Below, in pieces: positions 21,933 through 29,759 of a stretch of 64,000 nt of DNA. Position numbers and translations under genes: made by a program. The stretch is from Microbaculum sp051390635 (GTDB lineage Bacteria; Pseudomonadota; Alphaproteobacteria; Rhizobiales; Tepidamorphaceae): NCBI RefSeq assembly GCF_051390635.1, contig NZ_JBPODT010000003.1:124001-188000 (forward strand). Reading direction: 5' to 3'. The notes beneath the pieces were generated by a model that saw nothing but the letters and a program-made list of their open reading frames with translations, ran no database searches and had not been told where the DNA came from. Every line of letters starts with the position of its first letter. Position 1 is the first letter of the stretch.

Positions 21933-23489
21933 CTAGTGCCAGGCGTCCGGCATGCCTGCCTTGCGGCGGTCGATGAAGGCGTATAGCGCCTCCTCGGTCG
22001 CCGGATCGATCGGCGGCGGCCGGTACGCGGCCAGCAGCGCCTTCCAGCGCGCGTTGGCCCGGGTCGCCGCGTCGAGCGAGCCGCGGTCGCGCCAGGTCTC
22101 CCACGGATCGGTGTCGGCGAGGTCGGAGTCCCAGTAGGCGGTCTCGTAGTTCGCCAGCGTGTGGGCCGAGCCGAAGAAATGATGGCCCGGTCCCACCTCG
22201 GCGAAGGCGTCGAGGGCAAGTTGATTGTCGTCGACCGGCACGCCCCGGGCGTAGGCATGCAGCGCGCCGCAGAAATCCACGTCGAGCACGAATTTCTCGT
22301 AGGACATCGACAACAGGCCGTCGAGAAAGCCGGCCGAATGCAGCAGGAAGTTCGCGCCGCACTGGATCGCCGCCAGCATCGACATGGCGCTTTCCGACAT
22401 CGCCTGCGCGTCGGCGCGCTTCGAGGTCGTGAACGAGCCCGAGCATCTCAGCGGGAGGCCGAGCCGGCGCACCAACTGGCCGACGACGAGGGAGCCGACG
22501 GCTGGCTCGGGCGTGCCGAAGGTTGGCGAACCGGACTTCAGCGCCGTCGACGACAGGAAGTTGCCAAGGACGCAGGGGGCGCCCGGCCGCTCCAGCTGGG
22601 TCAGCGCGCAGCCGACCATCGCCTCGCCGATAGACTGGGCGATCGCTCCGGCGTTGGTGACGGGCCCCATCGCGCCGCCGAGGATGAAGGGAACGACGAC
22701 CGTGCCCTGGTTGGCCCGCGCATAGGCGCGCAGCACCTGGGTCGTCATGCCGTCCCAGACCAGCGGCGAGTTGACGTTGACGTTGCCGAGGATGACGCAG
22801 TTGTGCTCGAGGAAATCCGCGCCGAACAGGATGCGGCTCATCGCGATGCAGTCCTCGGCCCGCTCGGGCGCCGTCACCGAGCCCATATAGGCCTTGTCCG
22901 ACAGCGTCATGTGGGCGTGGACCATGTCGAGGTGCCGCTTGTTGACTGGCAGGTCGACCGGCTCGCACACGGTGCCGCCGGAATGGTGCAGCCACGGCGC
23001 CATATAGGCCAGGCGCACGAAGTTGCGGAAGTCCTCGATGGTGCCATAGCGGCGCCCCCCGTCGATGTCGATGACGAACGGGGAGCCGTAGGCGGGCGCC
23101 ATCGCCGTGTTGCGTCCGCCGATCTGGACGGAGCGGGCCGGATTGCGGGCGACCTGGGTGAACTCGCGCGGCGCGCTCATTAGGATCTCGCGCAGGTGTC
23201 CCGGCTCGAAGCGGAGGCGGTCTCCCGCGACGCTGGCGCCCGATTCCCTGAACAGCCGGATCGCCTCGTCGTCGCCGCGTATCTCGATCCCGACCTCGGC
23301 CAGGATCCTGTCGGTTGCCGCCTCGATGCGGGCGAGGCCGTCCTCCGACAGGATCTCGTATGGGGGAATTTCACGGACCAGGTAGGCGGGCGCGGACACG
23401 CCGATCCGCTGCCGGCCCGCGCGCCGTCCGGTGCGCCGGCCGGTGCGTGGCCGCCCCGATGGTCTGGCCTCTTCCGGAGTACCGGCCAT
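21933..23489 (-). CDS. trimethylamine methyltransferase (MttB) family protein, non-pyrrolysine
   Basis: A 518-residue member of the MttB family; non-pyrrolysine members demethylate quaternary amines such as glycine betaine or carnitine, passing the methyl group to a corrinoid protein. The body from residue 35 aligns with MttB features (GVCEP-type GGTVCEPVDLP, NVNSPLVWDGMTT, PFILGGAMGPVT, HSAGFLDGLLSMSYEKFVLD). The frame runs through without any in-frame amber codon, so no pyrrolysine is used. The N-terminal 30 residues are an arginine-rich extension. The ribosome-binding site GGGAGGAGC precedes ATG 23489. No corrinoid protein gene is nearby in the window. Confidence 0.9.
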   Translation of the reverse strand: MAGTPEEARPSGRPRTGRRTGRRAGRQRIGVSAPAYLVREIPPYEILSEDGLARIEAATDRILAEVGIEIRGDDEAIRLFRESGASVAGDRLRFEPGHLREILMSAPREFTQVARNPARSVQIGGRNTAMAPAYGSPFVIDIDGGRRYGTIEDFRNFVRLAYMAPWLHHSGGTVCEPVDLPVNKRHLDMVHAHMTLSDKAYMGSVTAPERAEDCIAMSRILFGADFLEHNCVILGNVNVNSPLVWDGMTTQVLRAYARANQGTVVVPFILGGAMGPVTNAGAIAQSIGEAMVGCALTQLERPGAPCVLGNFLSSTALKSGSPTFGTPEPAVGSLVVGQLVRRLGLPLRCSGSFTTSKRADAQAMSESAMSMLAAIQCGANFLLHSAGFLDGLLSMSYEKFVLDVDFCGALHAYARGVPVDDNQLALDAFAEVGPGHHFFGSAHTLANYETAYWDSDLADTDPWETWRDRGSLDAATRANARWKALLAAYRPPPIDPATEEALYAFIDRRKAGMPDAWH

Positions 23490-23672
23490 CCGCTCCTCCC
23501 GACGCGAAAAACCAGCAGAGGTGACATACGCTAATGCAGCCGCCCGACGGCGTGCGGTTCAAAACCGGCGATTGGTCGTTCTGGCTGCGACAGGGACACG
23601 ACATCCGCCCGCCAGCAGGAACCGCTCGGGCGAAGGCCCGGGCCTTGTTTTCTCGTCCGGTTCCGAACGCGC

Positions 23673-24737
23673 CTAGCGTTGCCGGACGCGCTTTTTCTGC
23701 GGGACCTCGACGCCGTCGTCGGCGGAGGGGACCACGGCGGCGAAGCCCTCGCCGATATTGATCGTTGAATCGGGCGGCAGCGTCCCGACGAATTCGGACG
23801 GGTGAATGAACGGGTCGCGGAACCACGGGAACTGGTCGGGATTGAAGATCTGCTTCATCCAGTTGGCGACGAGCATGGCGCGCTGGCTGCGTTTGACCGA
23901 GGGGTGGTAGGTCATCCAGATGTCCATCGCGTGGTGGATGCCGATGTCGACGGGAACGATCGGCGCGCCCAGCGCCGGCGCATAGGTCGGAAGCGCGCCG
24001 ATCCCGGCGCCCTTCTCGATGGCGTAGAGCAGCGCCGAACTGGCGTTGGTGCGCAGCGACACGATGCCCTCGACGTCGGTGAGGCCGAGCAGCCGCGCCC
24101 AGGCGCCGTTGTCCAGTTGCGGCGCGGCCTGATCGACGAGGCGGTGCCGTGACATTTCCTCGACCGACTTGGGCAGGCCGTAGATCTTCTCGTAGCCCCG
24201 CGACGCGAACGGATAGATGTGCATCCGCCCGAGCTTGGAGACGATCAGGTCCGGCGCCGTCGGCCGCTCGAACTGGATCGCGATGTCCGCTTCCATCCTG
24301 AGCACGTCGGCGCTCTCCATGGCGCAGCGCATGTCGATGATGAGGAAGGGGAACTGCCGCTGGAACTCCACCAGCCGCGGCATGATCCAGTACGTGCCGA
24401 TCCCCTCCGTCACCGAAACGCGGACGACGCCGCGCGTGGTCGTGTCCTGCGCGTCGACGCGCCGGAAGACGTCGTAGATCGCCATTTCCATGCGCTCGGC
24501 GTGGTCGACGATCGCGCAGGCTTCCTCGGTTGGCACCACGCCGTCGGGCACGCGGTTGAAGAGGCTGATGCCGAGATCGTGCTCCAGCCGGTCGATGCGG
24601 CGCACCACCGTGGACGAGCTGACCCGCAACGCCGTCGCCGCGCGCCGGAAGCTGCCGGCCTTCACACAGGCCAGGAACACCCGGATGTCGTCCCAGGATA
24701 CGTTGCGTAGCTGACCCTCTGTCACGGCCCGTTCCAT
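23673..24737 (-). CDS. LysR family transcriptional regulator
   Basis: LysR-type regulator with an N-terminal winged helix (VSWDDIRVFLACVKAGSFRRAATALRVS and STVVRRIDRLEHDLG) and a periplasmic-binding-like effector domain. The chosen start is ATG 24737 (MERAVTEGQLRNVSW); the frame continues to 24791. A C-terminal extension of about 50 residues (FRDPFIHPSEFVG and onward, ending basic QKKRVRQR) is unusual for the family. It lies between the MttB/flavoenzyme pair on the same strand and a divergent GNAT-isochorismatase cluster, with 87 bp between it and the latter, so it probably controls that cluster, and perhaps itself. Confidence 0.88.
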   Translation of the reverse strand: MERAVTEGQLRNVSWDDIRVFLACVKAGSFRRAATALRVSSSTVVRRIDRLEHDLGISLFNRVPDGVVPTEEACAIVDHAERMEMAIYDVFRRVDAQDTTTRGVVRVSVTEGIGTYWIMPRLVEFQRQFPFLIIDMRCAMESADVLRMEADIAIQFERPTAPDLIVSKLGRMHIYPFASRGYEKIYGLPKSVEEMSRHRLVDQAAPQLDNGAWARLLGLTDVEGIVSLRTNASSALLYAIEKGAGIGALPTYAPALGAPIVPVDIGIHHAMDIWMTYHPSVKRSQRAMLVANWMKQIFNPDQFPWFRDPFIHPSEFVGTLPPDSTINIGEGFAAVVPSADDGVEVPQKKRVRQR

Positions 24738-24824
24738 TTTTGCATCACCCCATTGCAGGATTTGAGGCAGCCCGGCGGCGTCCCAGCGCATACCATAAGT
24801 ACCGTTGGTTTATTGGGGCAAGTC

Positions 24825-25442
24825 ATGCAACCGAAACTGAGGCCGAATTTGCGCGTCGTCGGCGACAGCGATGCGATTTCGCAGCGCCGCGACTTCGACG
24901 ATCTGGCACGATTGAGCGTGTCGCGAATTTCGGCCGAACGTGTCGAACCGCGGGAGATACCGGCGCTTCTGGCGTTTGCCGCCAGCGAGATTCCGGCCCT
25001 GGCGGCCGCCGGCGACGCGGTTTCGCGTGTGGCGGAGCGCAATCGCGACAGCGTCTGGGTTTTCCGCCGGGGCGCCGCGCCGGTCGGCATCTACGCGATG
25101 CTCCACCTGTCGAAAGACGGTTTCGAGCGGCTTCTGCTTGGCGAACTCGATACCACGCAGCCCGATCCGCGCGCCCTGGTGGCGAGCGGCGCGGCGCCGT
25201 CGGCGATCTACAAATGGGCGGTCGTCGCGCCCGGCATGGCCTCGGCCGGCATCTGCGCGATAAGCCGCATGCTGCAGGCCGACCGGTATGCGACCGCCAA
25301 CCTGTTCGCGCGGCCGACGACCATGGGCGGCGAGCGTATCATGGCCAGCCTGGGTTTCGGCAAGGTCCGGTCCGGTCTTCCCGATCTGCATCGGTATGTC
25401 CGCGTCGCCAACCGTGTCGGGCGCCCGATGGTGGCCGCCTGA
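24825..25442 (+). CDS. GNAT-like protein of unknown substrate
   Basis: A 205-residue protein, start MQPKLRPNLRVVG at 24825 after TTGGGGCA. The fold looks acetyltransferase-like: a central stretch VWVFRRGAAPVGIYAMLHL resembles strands 4-5 of GNAT proteins, and IYKWAVVAPGM plus a final segment TTMGGERIMASLGFGKVR resemble the C-terminal end where GNATs recognise a substrate. The acetyl-CoA signature Q/RxxGxG/A is not evident, so catalysis is doubtful. It is the first gene of a three-gene run with a canonical GNAT and an isochorismatase-like protein, divergent from LysR. Confidence 0.7.
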   Translation: MQPKLRPNLRVVGDSDAISQRRDFDDLARLSVSRISAERVEPREIPALLAFAASEIPALAAAGDAVSRVAERNRDSVWVFRRGAAPVGIYAMLHLSKDGFERLLLGELDTTQPDPRALVASGAAPSAIYKWAVVAPGMASAGICAISRMLQADRYATANLFARPTTMGGERIMASLGFGKVRSGLPDLHRYVRVANRVGRPMVAA

Positions 25443-25466
25443 ACTCGGAAATGGGGAGACTGAAAG

Positions 25467-26117
25467 ATGGGGATGGCAAAGCACGTGGATTTCGAGAAAT
25501 GCGCTCGCGACCGCGGTCGGAATGGTAGCGGTCGGTCCGCGCGCGGATACGAGATCAAGGTCGCCCGCTCGATGGGGGACATGATGAAGGTCGTGGCGAT
25601 CCGCTCCGCCGTGTTCATGAGCGAGCAGAGTTGCCCCTATCGCGAGGAGTTCGACGGCAACGACTTCTGCGCCACGCACCTGATCGGCTATGTCGACGGC
25701 GAGCCGGCGGCCTGCCTGCGGGGCCGGTTCTTCGCCTCCTTCGCCAAGCTCGAACGCCTGGCGGTGCGCCACGAGTTCCGCAACACCCGGCTGTCCTTCG
25801 ACATCGTCTGGGCGGGCATCGAGCTTGCGCGCAAGAAGGGCTACACGACGATCTACGGACACGCCCAGGATCGTCTGGTGAAGTTCTGGAGCCGCTTCGG
25901 CGCCAAGCCGATGGGCGGCAACCGCAAGCTCGTCTTCTCCGACTATTCCTACACCGAGATGCTTCTCGAGGTGGATCCGCACCCGGAGCCCCTGACGCTC
26001 GACAGCGATCCCTATCAGCTGATCCGTCCGGAAGGTGACTGGGATGCGCCGGGCGTTCTCGAGGGCTCCGTCGCGCGCCCCGTGACCTCGCCCATGCGCG
26101 GCAACGAAGCGGCCTGA
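25467..26117 (+). CDS. GNAT family N-acyltransferase
   Basis: A 216-residue acyltransferase. The order of motifs is GNAT-like and also recalls AHL- or N-acyl-amino-acid synthases: IRSAVFMSEQSCPYREEFDGND near residue 45, ATHLIGYVDGEPAACLRGRFF, then AKLERLAVRHEFRNTRLSF as the acyl-CoA binding strand and helix, and GYTTIYGHAQDRLVKFWSRFG at the C-terminal part. The pyrophosphate loop (RHEFRNTRLS) lacks the usual glycines. It lies 24 bp after the preceding gene and 13 bp before the next. The substrate is unknown; a small signalling or storage molecule is possible. Confidence 0.8.
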   Translation: MGMAKHVDFEKCARDRGRNGSGRSARGYEIKVARSMGDMMKVVAIRSAVFMSEQSCPYREEFDGNDFCATHLIGYVDGEPAACLRGRFFASFAKLERLAVRHEFRNTRLSFDIVWAGIELARKKGYTTIYGHAQDRLVKFWSRFGAKPMGGNRKLVFSDYSYTEMLLEVDPHPEPLTLDSDPYQLIRPEGDWDAPGVLEGSVARPVTSPMRGNEAA

Positions 26118-26130
26118 TGGGGACCGATAC

Positions 26131-26724
26131 ATGAGTGTGATCCGATTTCCGCGTAACGACGGCGACTTCGCGCAGCCGGTCGTCGTGTTCGTCGACCTGC
26201 AACAGGAATACGTCACGGAAGGCCGAGCGCCCGCGCTGTCGCGGCGCGAACCGTGGTGGAGCAATTGCCGGCGGCTGCTCGATCATGCCCGCGAATGCGG
26301 CTTGCCTGTCGCGCATTTCCGGTTGCTCAAGCGTGAGCCCTTTTTCAATCGGGCCACGCCGTTCGCGGACTGGATCGAGGAATTCCGTCCCCGGCCGCAC
26401 GAGATGGTTTTCGAGCGCTCCTTGCCGTCTTGTTATTCGAACGAGTCCTTCGCTACCTTGCTCAACAGCCTCGAGCGGCCCAATTTCCTGCTTGCGGGAC
26501 TGACGGCGGACGGCAGTTGCCTGGCGACGATGGTTGATGCTTATCATCGCAATCATCGTGCCGCGTTCGTCGCCGATGCGTCCGACAGCCGGGCAAGGGG
26601 GGGATACGGAGAAGAACAGGTACATGGCGTCGTCACCGAGATCGCCGCGCAGTTCGGCCAGGTGACGTCGACCTCCGAAGTCGCCTCTCGCAGTGTCGGG
26701 AGAAAACCGAGCCTGGTCGGATAG
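26131..26724 (+). CDS. isochorismatase-like cysteine hydrolase
   Basis: A 197-residue member of the isochorismatase-like hydrolase superfamily. The catalytic aspartate is D22 (VVVFVDLQQEY) and the nucleophile is C130 (AGLTADGSCLATMVDAYHR). At the place where the family usually has its catalytic lysine the sequence reads MVFERSLPSCY, giving an arginine (R96), so catalysis may be altered. It is the last gene of the GNAT cluster. The C-terminal 30 residues are a variable tail. Likely an amidase- or ester-type hydrolysis of a small acylated or N-carbamoyl compound, but no substrate can be assigned. Confidence 0.85.
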   Translation: MSVIRFPRNDGDFAQPVVVFVDLQQEYVTEGRAPALSRREPWWSNCRRLLDHARECGLPVAHFRLLKREPFFNRATPFADWIEEFRPRPHEMVFERSLPSCYSNESFATLLNSLERPNFLLAGLTADGSCLATMVDAYHRNHRAAFVADASDSRARGGYGEEQVHGVVTEIAAQFGQVTSTSEVASRSVGRKPSLVG

Positions 26725-26743
26725 GGTGCCGCCAGGCCGAACT

Positions 26744-26820
26744 TGTCCCGGCGCCGGCGAGGACCTGCTTGGCCTCTAGCGGGCTCGGGCGGACCTCGTG
26801 CGGTGCCGGGACACTTTTTA
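26744..26820 (+). terminator. possible terminator after the GNAT-isochorismatase operon
   Basis: TGTCCCGGCGCC at 26744-26755 pairs with GGTGCCGGGACA at 26802-26813 (11 of 12 pairs) and is followed by CTTTTTA. The loop is long (46 nt), so it is a weaker candidate than a classical hairpin, but it sits where the operon should end. Confidence 0.4.
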
Positions 26821-26943
26821 GGCCGGTCGCGATAGGCGACGGGCTCGGTTTTTTCCCGATGTCGCGGTGACGTCGGACGGGGATGTGCATTCCCCGCCTG
26901 GCGGCTTGCCGGCCGATAGCACCGGATATACGGTCGCGCCGTC

Positions 26944-27273
26944 ATGACCGGAACCGTTTTCAAGATCTGTGGCCGCGACGAGTGGCGTTTGGCGGAGAAC
27001 GCCGGCGTCTATTCCGGCAATGCGGACGATGCCCGCGACGGCTTCATCCATCTGTCTGCAGCCGACCAGATCGCAGGCACGCTGGCCAGGCATTACGCCG
27101 GCCGCGACGACCTGCTGATTGTCAGCGTCGACGCGAGCGCGCTGGGCGACGCCCTCAAATGGGAGCCGTCGCGCGGCGGCGCCCTGTTTCCGCATCTCTA
27201 CGGGCACCTGCCGCTTGCCGCGGTCACCGAGGTCGCGGCGATCGCGGCGCCCGACGACGGATCCGGCGCGTGA
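26944..27273 (+). CDS. DUF952 family protein
   Basis: A 109-residue protein of the DUF952 family (about 110 residues is usual), recognised from IFKICGRDEW-like start (VFKICGRDEWRLAE), the motif DGFIHLSAADQIAGTLARHYAG, and the end LFPHLYGHLPLAAVTEV. The fold is related to ADP-ribosyltransferase-like or RNA 2'-phosphotransferase-like folds, but the function is not known. Its stop overlaps the GTG start of pyrD (GTGA), an arrangement common in alphaproteobacteria. Confidence 0.88.
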   Translation: MTGTVFKICGRDEWRLAENAGVYSGNADDARDGFIHLSAADQIAGTLARHYAGRDDLLIVSVDASALGDALKWEPSRGGALFPHLYGHLPLAAVTEVAAIAAPDDGSGA

Positions 27274-28385
27274 TCGGGACGCTGTCGGCGATCGCCCGGC
27301 CCGTGTTCGGCGCGATCGACCCCGAGCGCGCCCACGATCTCGCGATCTCGTCCCTGAAACTCGCGCAATCGACCGGCGTGCTCCGGCGCGCCGCGGGCGG
27401 CGGCGATCCGCGTCTCGCGATCGGCCTGTTCGGGCTCGACTTTCCCAACCCGCTCGGCATGGCCGCCGGGTTCGACAAGAATGGCGAGGTGCCGGACGCG
27501 CTCGTGGCGCTCGGCTTCGGCTTTGCCGAGATCGGCACCGTTGCCCCGCGCCCGCAGCCCGGCAATCCGCGGCCGCGCGTCTTCCGCCTCGCCGGCGACC
27601 GCGCGGTGATCAATCGCTACGGCTTCAATACGCAGGGCCACGACGCGGTCCGGGCGCATCTTGAGGCGCGCCGCGGACACGGCATCCTCGGCGTCAATAT
27701 CGGCGCCAACAAGGACGCCTCCGACCGCGCCGCCGACTATGTCGCCGGGGTCGACTGCTTCGCCGACATCGCCGACTATTTCACCGTCAACATCTCCTCG
27801 CCGAACACGCCGGGCCTGCGTGATCTCCAGCACGAGCAGGCGCTCGAGGACCTGCTATCCCGCGTGTCGGCGGCGCGTGACCGGCAGGCGGACCGGATCG
27901 GCCGACCGGTCCCGCTGCTCCTGAAGATCGCCCCGGACCTCGAGGACTCCGATCTCGACGGCATCGCCGGGGCGGTGACGCGCCATCGCTTCGACGGCGT
28001 CATCGTTTCGAACACGACCTTGTCCCGGGCCGGCCTGTCCCGGGCCGGGCTTTCCGACCGGCATGTCTCGGAGGCCGGCGGCCTCTCCGGCCGGCCGCTG
28101 TTCCGCCGCTCGACGGTCGTGCTTGCCCGTCTGCGCCTGCGCCTGGCGCCGCAGATCCCGATCGTCGGCGTCGGCGGCATCGATTCCGCCGATACGGCGT
28201 ATGAGAAGATCCGCGCCGGAGCCGCGCTCGTTCAGGTCTATACCGGTCTGGTCTATGAAGGCCTCGGGCTCGTCGGCGACATCAAGCGCGGCCTCGTCCG
28301 CCATCTCGACCGCGACGGCTTCGCGGCGATCGGCGACGCGGTCGGCACGGCAACCGAGGACTGGGCACGGGAGAGGATCGAATGA
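27270..28385 (+). CDS. pyrD: dihydroorotate dehydrogenase (quinone), class 2
   Basis: Membrane-associated FMN enzyme of pyrimidine synthesis that oxidises dihydroorotate to orotate using quinone. It has 371 residues, with the class 2 N-terminal helical extension (VIGTLSAIARPVFGAIDPERAHDLAI), GMAAGFDKNGE, GTVAPRPQPGNPRPRVFRL, the catalytic serine in NISSPNTPGLRDLQ, and the FMN phosphate loop IPIVGVGGIDSADTAYEKIRAGA. The start is GTG 27270, overlapping the DUF952 stop, and the end overlaps arsC as ATGA. A short internal duplication (LSRAGLSRAGLS) is present near residue 260. Confidence 0.95.
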   Translation: MIGTLSAIARPVFGAIDPERAHDLAISSLKLAQSTGVLRRAAGGGDPRLAIGLFGLDFPNPLGMAAGFDKNGEVPDALVALGFGFAEIGTVAPRPQPGNPRPRVFRLAGDRAVINRYGFNTQGHDAVRAHLEARRGHGILGVNIGANKDASDRAADYVAGVDCFADIADYFTVNISSPNTPGLRDLQHEQALEDLLSRVSAARDRQADRIGRPVPLLLKIAPDLEDSDLDGIAGAVTRHRFDGVIVSNTTLSRAGLSRAGLSDRHVSEAGGLSGRPLFRRSTVVLARLRLRLAPQIPIVGVGGIDSADTAYEKIRAGAALVQVYTGLVYEGLGLVGDIKRGLVRHLDRDGFAAIGDAVGTATEDWARERIE

Positions 28386-28729
28386 GCGTCACCATCTGGC
28401 ACAATCCGCGGTGCTCCAAGTCGCGCCAGACGCTGGAATTGCTGCGCGACAGGGGCGTCGAGCCGACCGTCGTCGAATACCTGAAGACGCCGCCGGATGC
28501 CGTCGCCATCAAGGCCGCCCTGAAGAAACTCGGCCTGAAGCCGCGGGATCTGCTGCGCCGCGGCGAGGCCGCCTACAAGGAACGTGGGCTCGCCGACCCG
28601 GGCCTGTCGGACGACGACATCATCGCGGCCATGATCGCCGAGCCGGTGCTGATCGAACGCCCGGTGGTGATCGCCGGCGACCGCGCCGCGATCGGACGCC
28701 CGCCGGAAAGCGTGCTCGAGATCCTCTGA
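28382..28729 (+). CDS. arsC: arsenate reductase ArsC (glutaredoxin-dependent type)
   Basis: A 115-residue ArsC of the glutaredoxin/glutathione-coupled family. The catalytic cysteine is C11 in WHNPRCSKSRQTLELL, and the anion-binding arginines and the signature PVLIERPVVIAGDRAAIGRPPE are present. The start ATG 28382 overlaps the pyrD stop. It is not in an ars operon, so it may act as a general Spx/ArsC-family thiol protein rather than in arsenic resistance, but the residues for arsenate reduction are there. Confidence 0.9.
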   Translation: MSVTIWHNPRCSKSRQTLELLRDRGVEPTVVEYLKTPPDAVAIKAALKKLGLKPRDLLRRGEAAYKERGLADPGLSDDDIIAAMIAEPVLIERPVVIAGDRAAIGRPPESVLEIL

Positions 28730-28770
28730 AGGCCCGAACTTGCCGGACCGATCCCCTGAAGGCCCGCGGC

Positions 28771-29121
28771 CTACATCATCATCCGCTGGTTCAGATCGAA
28801 CATGATCCACAGCGACCCGCCGATCATGATGAAGATCAGCACCACGGCGAAAGCCAGCGTCAGAACGTTCTCGCGCGGCGCCGTGCGCGGATCCAGATGC
28901 AGGAAGAAATAGAGGTGCACCAGCACCTGGATCACCGCCAGGATCGCGATGACCACGAGCGCCGGGCCGGCCGGCATCAGCCCGAAGGCAACGATCGCGA
29001 AGGCAATGGCGGTCAGCACGAGCGCCAGCCCGAAGCCGATCAGATAGGCTCGCCGCAGCTCGTCCGGTGATTTCCCCTCCGGTGCCTGCGGGGATGCCGA
29101 AAGGTTCGGTGTCGCGTTCAT
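28771..29121 (-). CDS. cyoD: cytochrome o ubiquinol oxidase subunit IV CyoD
   Basis: Small membrane subunit of the bo3-type quinol oxidase; it helps assemble the binuclear centre. The 116-residue protein has three membrane helices (about 27-48, 53-73 and 86-108) and the subunit IV features LVHLYFFLHLDP and GGSLWIMFDLNQRMM at the C-terminus. It is the last gene of cyoABCD, one base after cyoC. There is no cyoE in the visible operon. Confidence 0.93.
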   Translation of the reverse strand: MNATPNLSASPQAPEGKSPDELRRAYLIGFGLALVLTAIAFAIVAFGLMPAGPALVVIAILAVIQVLVHLYFFLHLDPRTAPRENVLTLAFAVVLIFIMIGGSLWIMFDLNQRMMM

Positions 29122-29122
29122 C

Positions 29123-29725
29123 TCACATCACCCCCGGCAGGTAGACGACCGAGAAGATCCCGATCCAGACGATATCCAGGAAGTGCCAGAACAGGCCGAG
29201 CCGGAACAGCCGCGAGACGACCGGGGCGGTGAGGCCCTTGAGGTGCACCTGCGCGATCATCACCGCGATCCAGACGAGGCCGCCGCTGACATGCAGGCCG
29301 TGCGTGCCGACCAGCGTGAAGAAGGCCGACAGGAACCCGCTGCGCCCCGGTCCGGCGTCCTGGGCGATCATGCCGGCGAACTCGCCGAACTCGAGGGCCA
29401 GGAAGGCGGCGCCGAGCACGAAGGTGACGGCGAGCCAGGCGACGACGCCCGAGCGGTTGCGCTCGGCGACGGCGACGCTGGCCATGCCGAAGGTGACCGA
29501 GCTGGCCAGCAGCAGCATGGTCTCGGCGAAGGTCCGGTTGATGTCGAACAGGTCCTGGCCGGTCGGTCCGCCGGCGGTGCCCGACTTCAGCACGAGATAG
29601 GTCGCAAACAGCAGCGCGAAGATGATCGCGTCGCTCATCAGATAGACCCAGAAGCCGAAATCGCGGTCGGCGAGCGCCGCGTCCTTCCCGCTTTCGTGTC
29701 GCATCGTTGTCGCTTCGGCGCTCAT
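29123..29725 (-). CDS. cyoC: cytochrome o ubiquinol oxidase subunit III CyoC
   Basis: Subunit III of the quinol oxidase; 200 residues with five membrane helices. Family motifs are FGFWVYLMSDAIIFALLFATY, GTHGLHVSGGLVWI and FWHFLDIVWIGIFSVVYLPG. It lies about 34 bp after cyoB and one base before cyoD on the minus strand. Helps stabilise proton uptake and the oxygen reduction site of subunit I. Confidence 0.95.
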   Translation of the reverse strand: MSAEATTMRHESGKDAALADRDFGFWVYLMSDAIIFALLFATYLVLKSGTAGGPTGQDLFDINRTFAETMLLLASSVTFGMASVAVAERNRSGVVAWLAVTFVLGAAFLALEFGEFAGMIAQDAGPGRSGFLSAFFTLVGTHGLHVSGGLVWIAVMIAQVHLKGLTAPVVSRLFRLGLFWHFLDIVWIGIFSVVYLPGVM

Positions 29726-29759
29726 GGGCGATCCGGACCGGTCTGGTTGGTGGGTATGG

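Noticed and set aside
20059..22995. Open frame of 978 codons on the minus strand across the flavoenzyme and MttB genes
   Set aside because: It lies in another frame of the same strand as two recognisable genes and translates to arginine-rich sequence without domains.
21933..23489. Pyrrolysine-containing methyltransferase
   Set aside because: The MttB-like gene has no in-frame amber codon, so it belongs to the non-pyrrolysine group.
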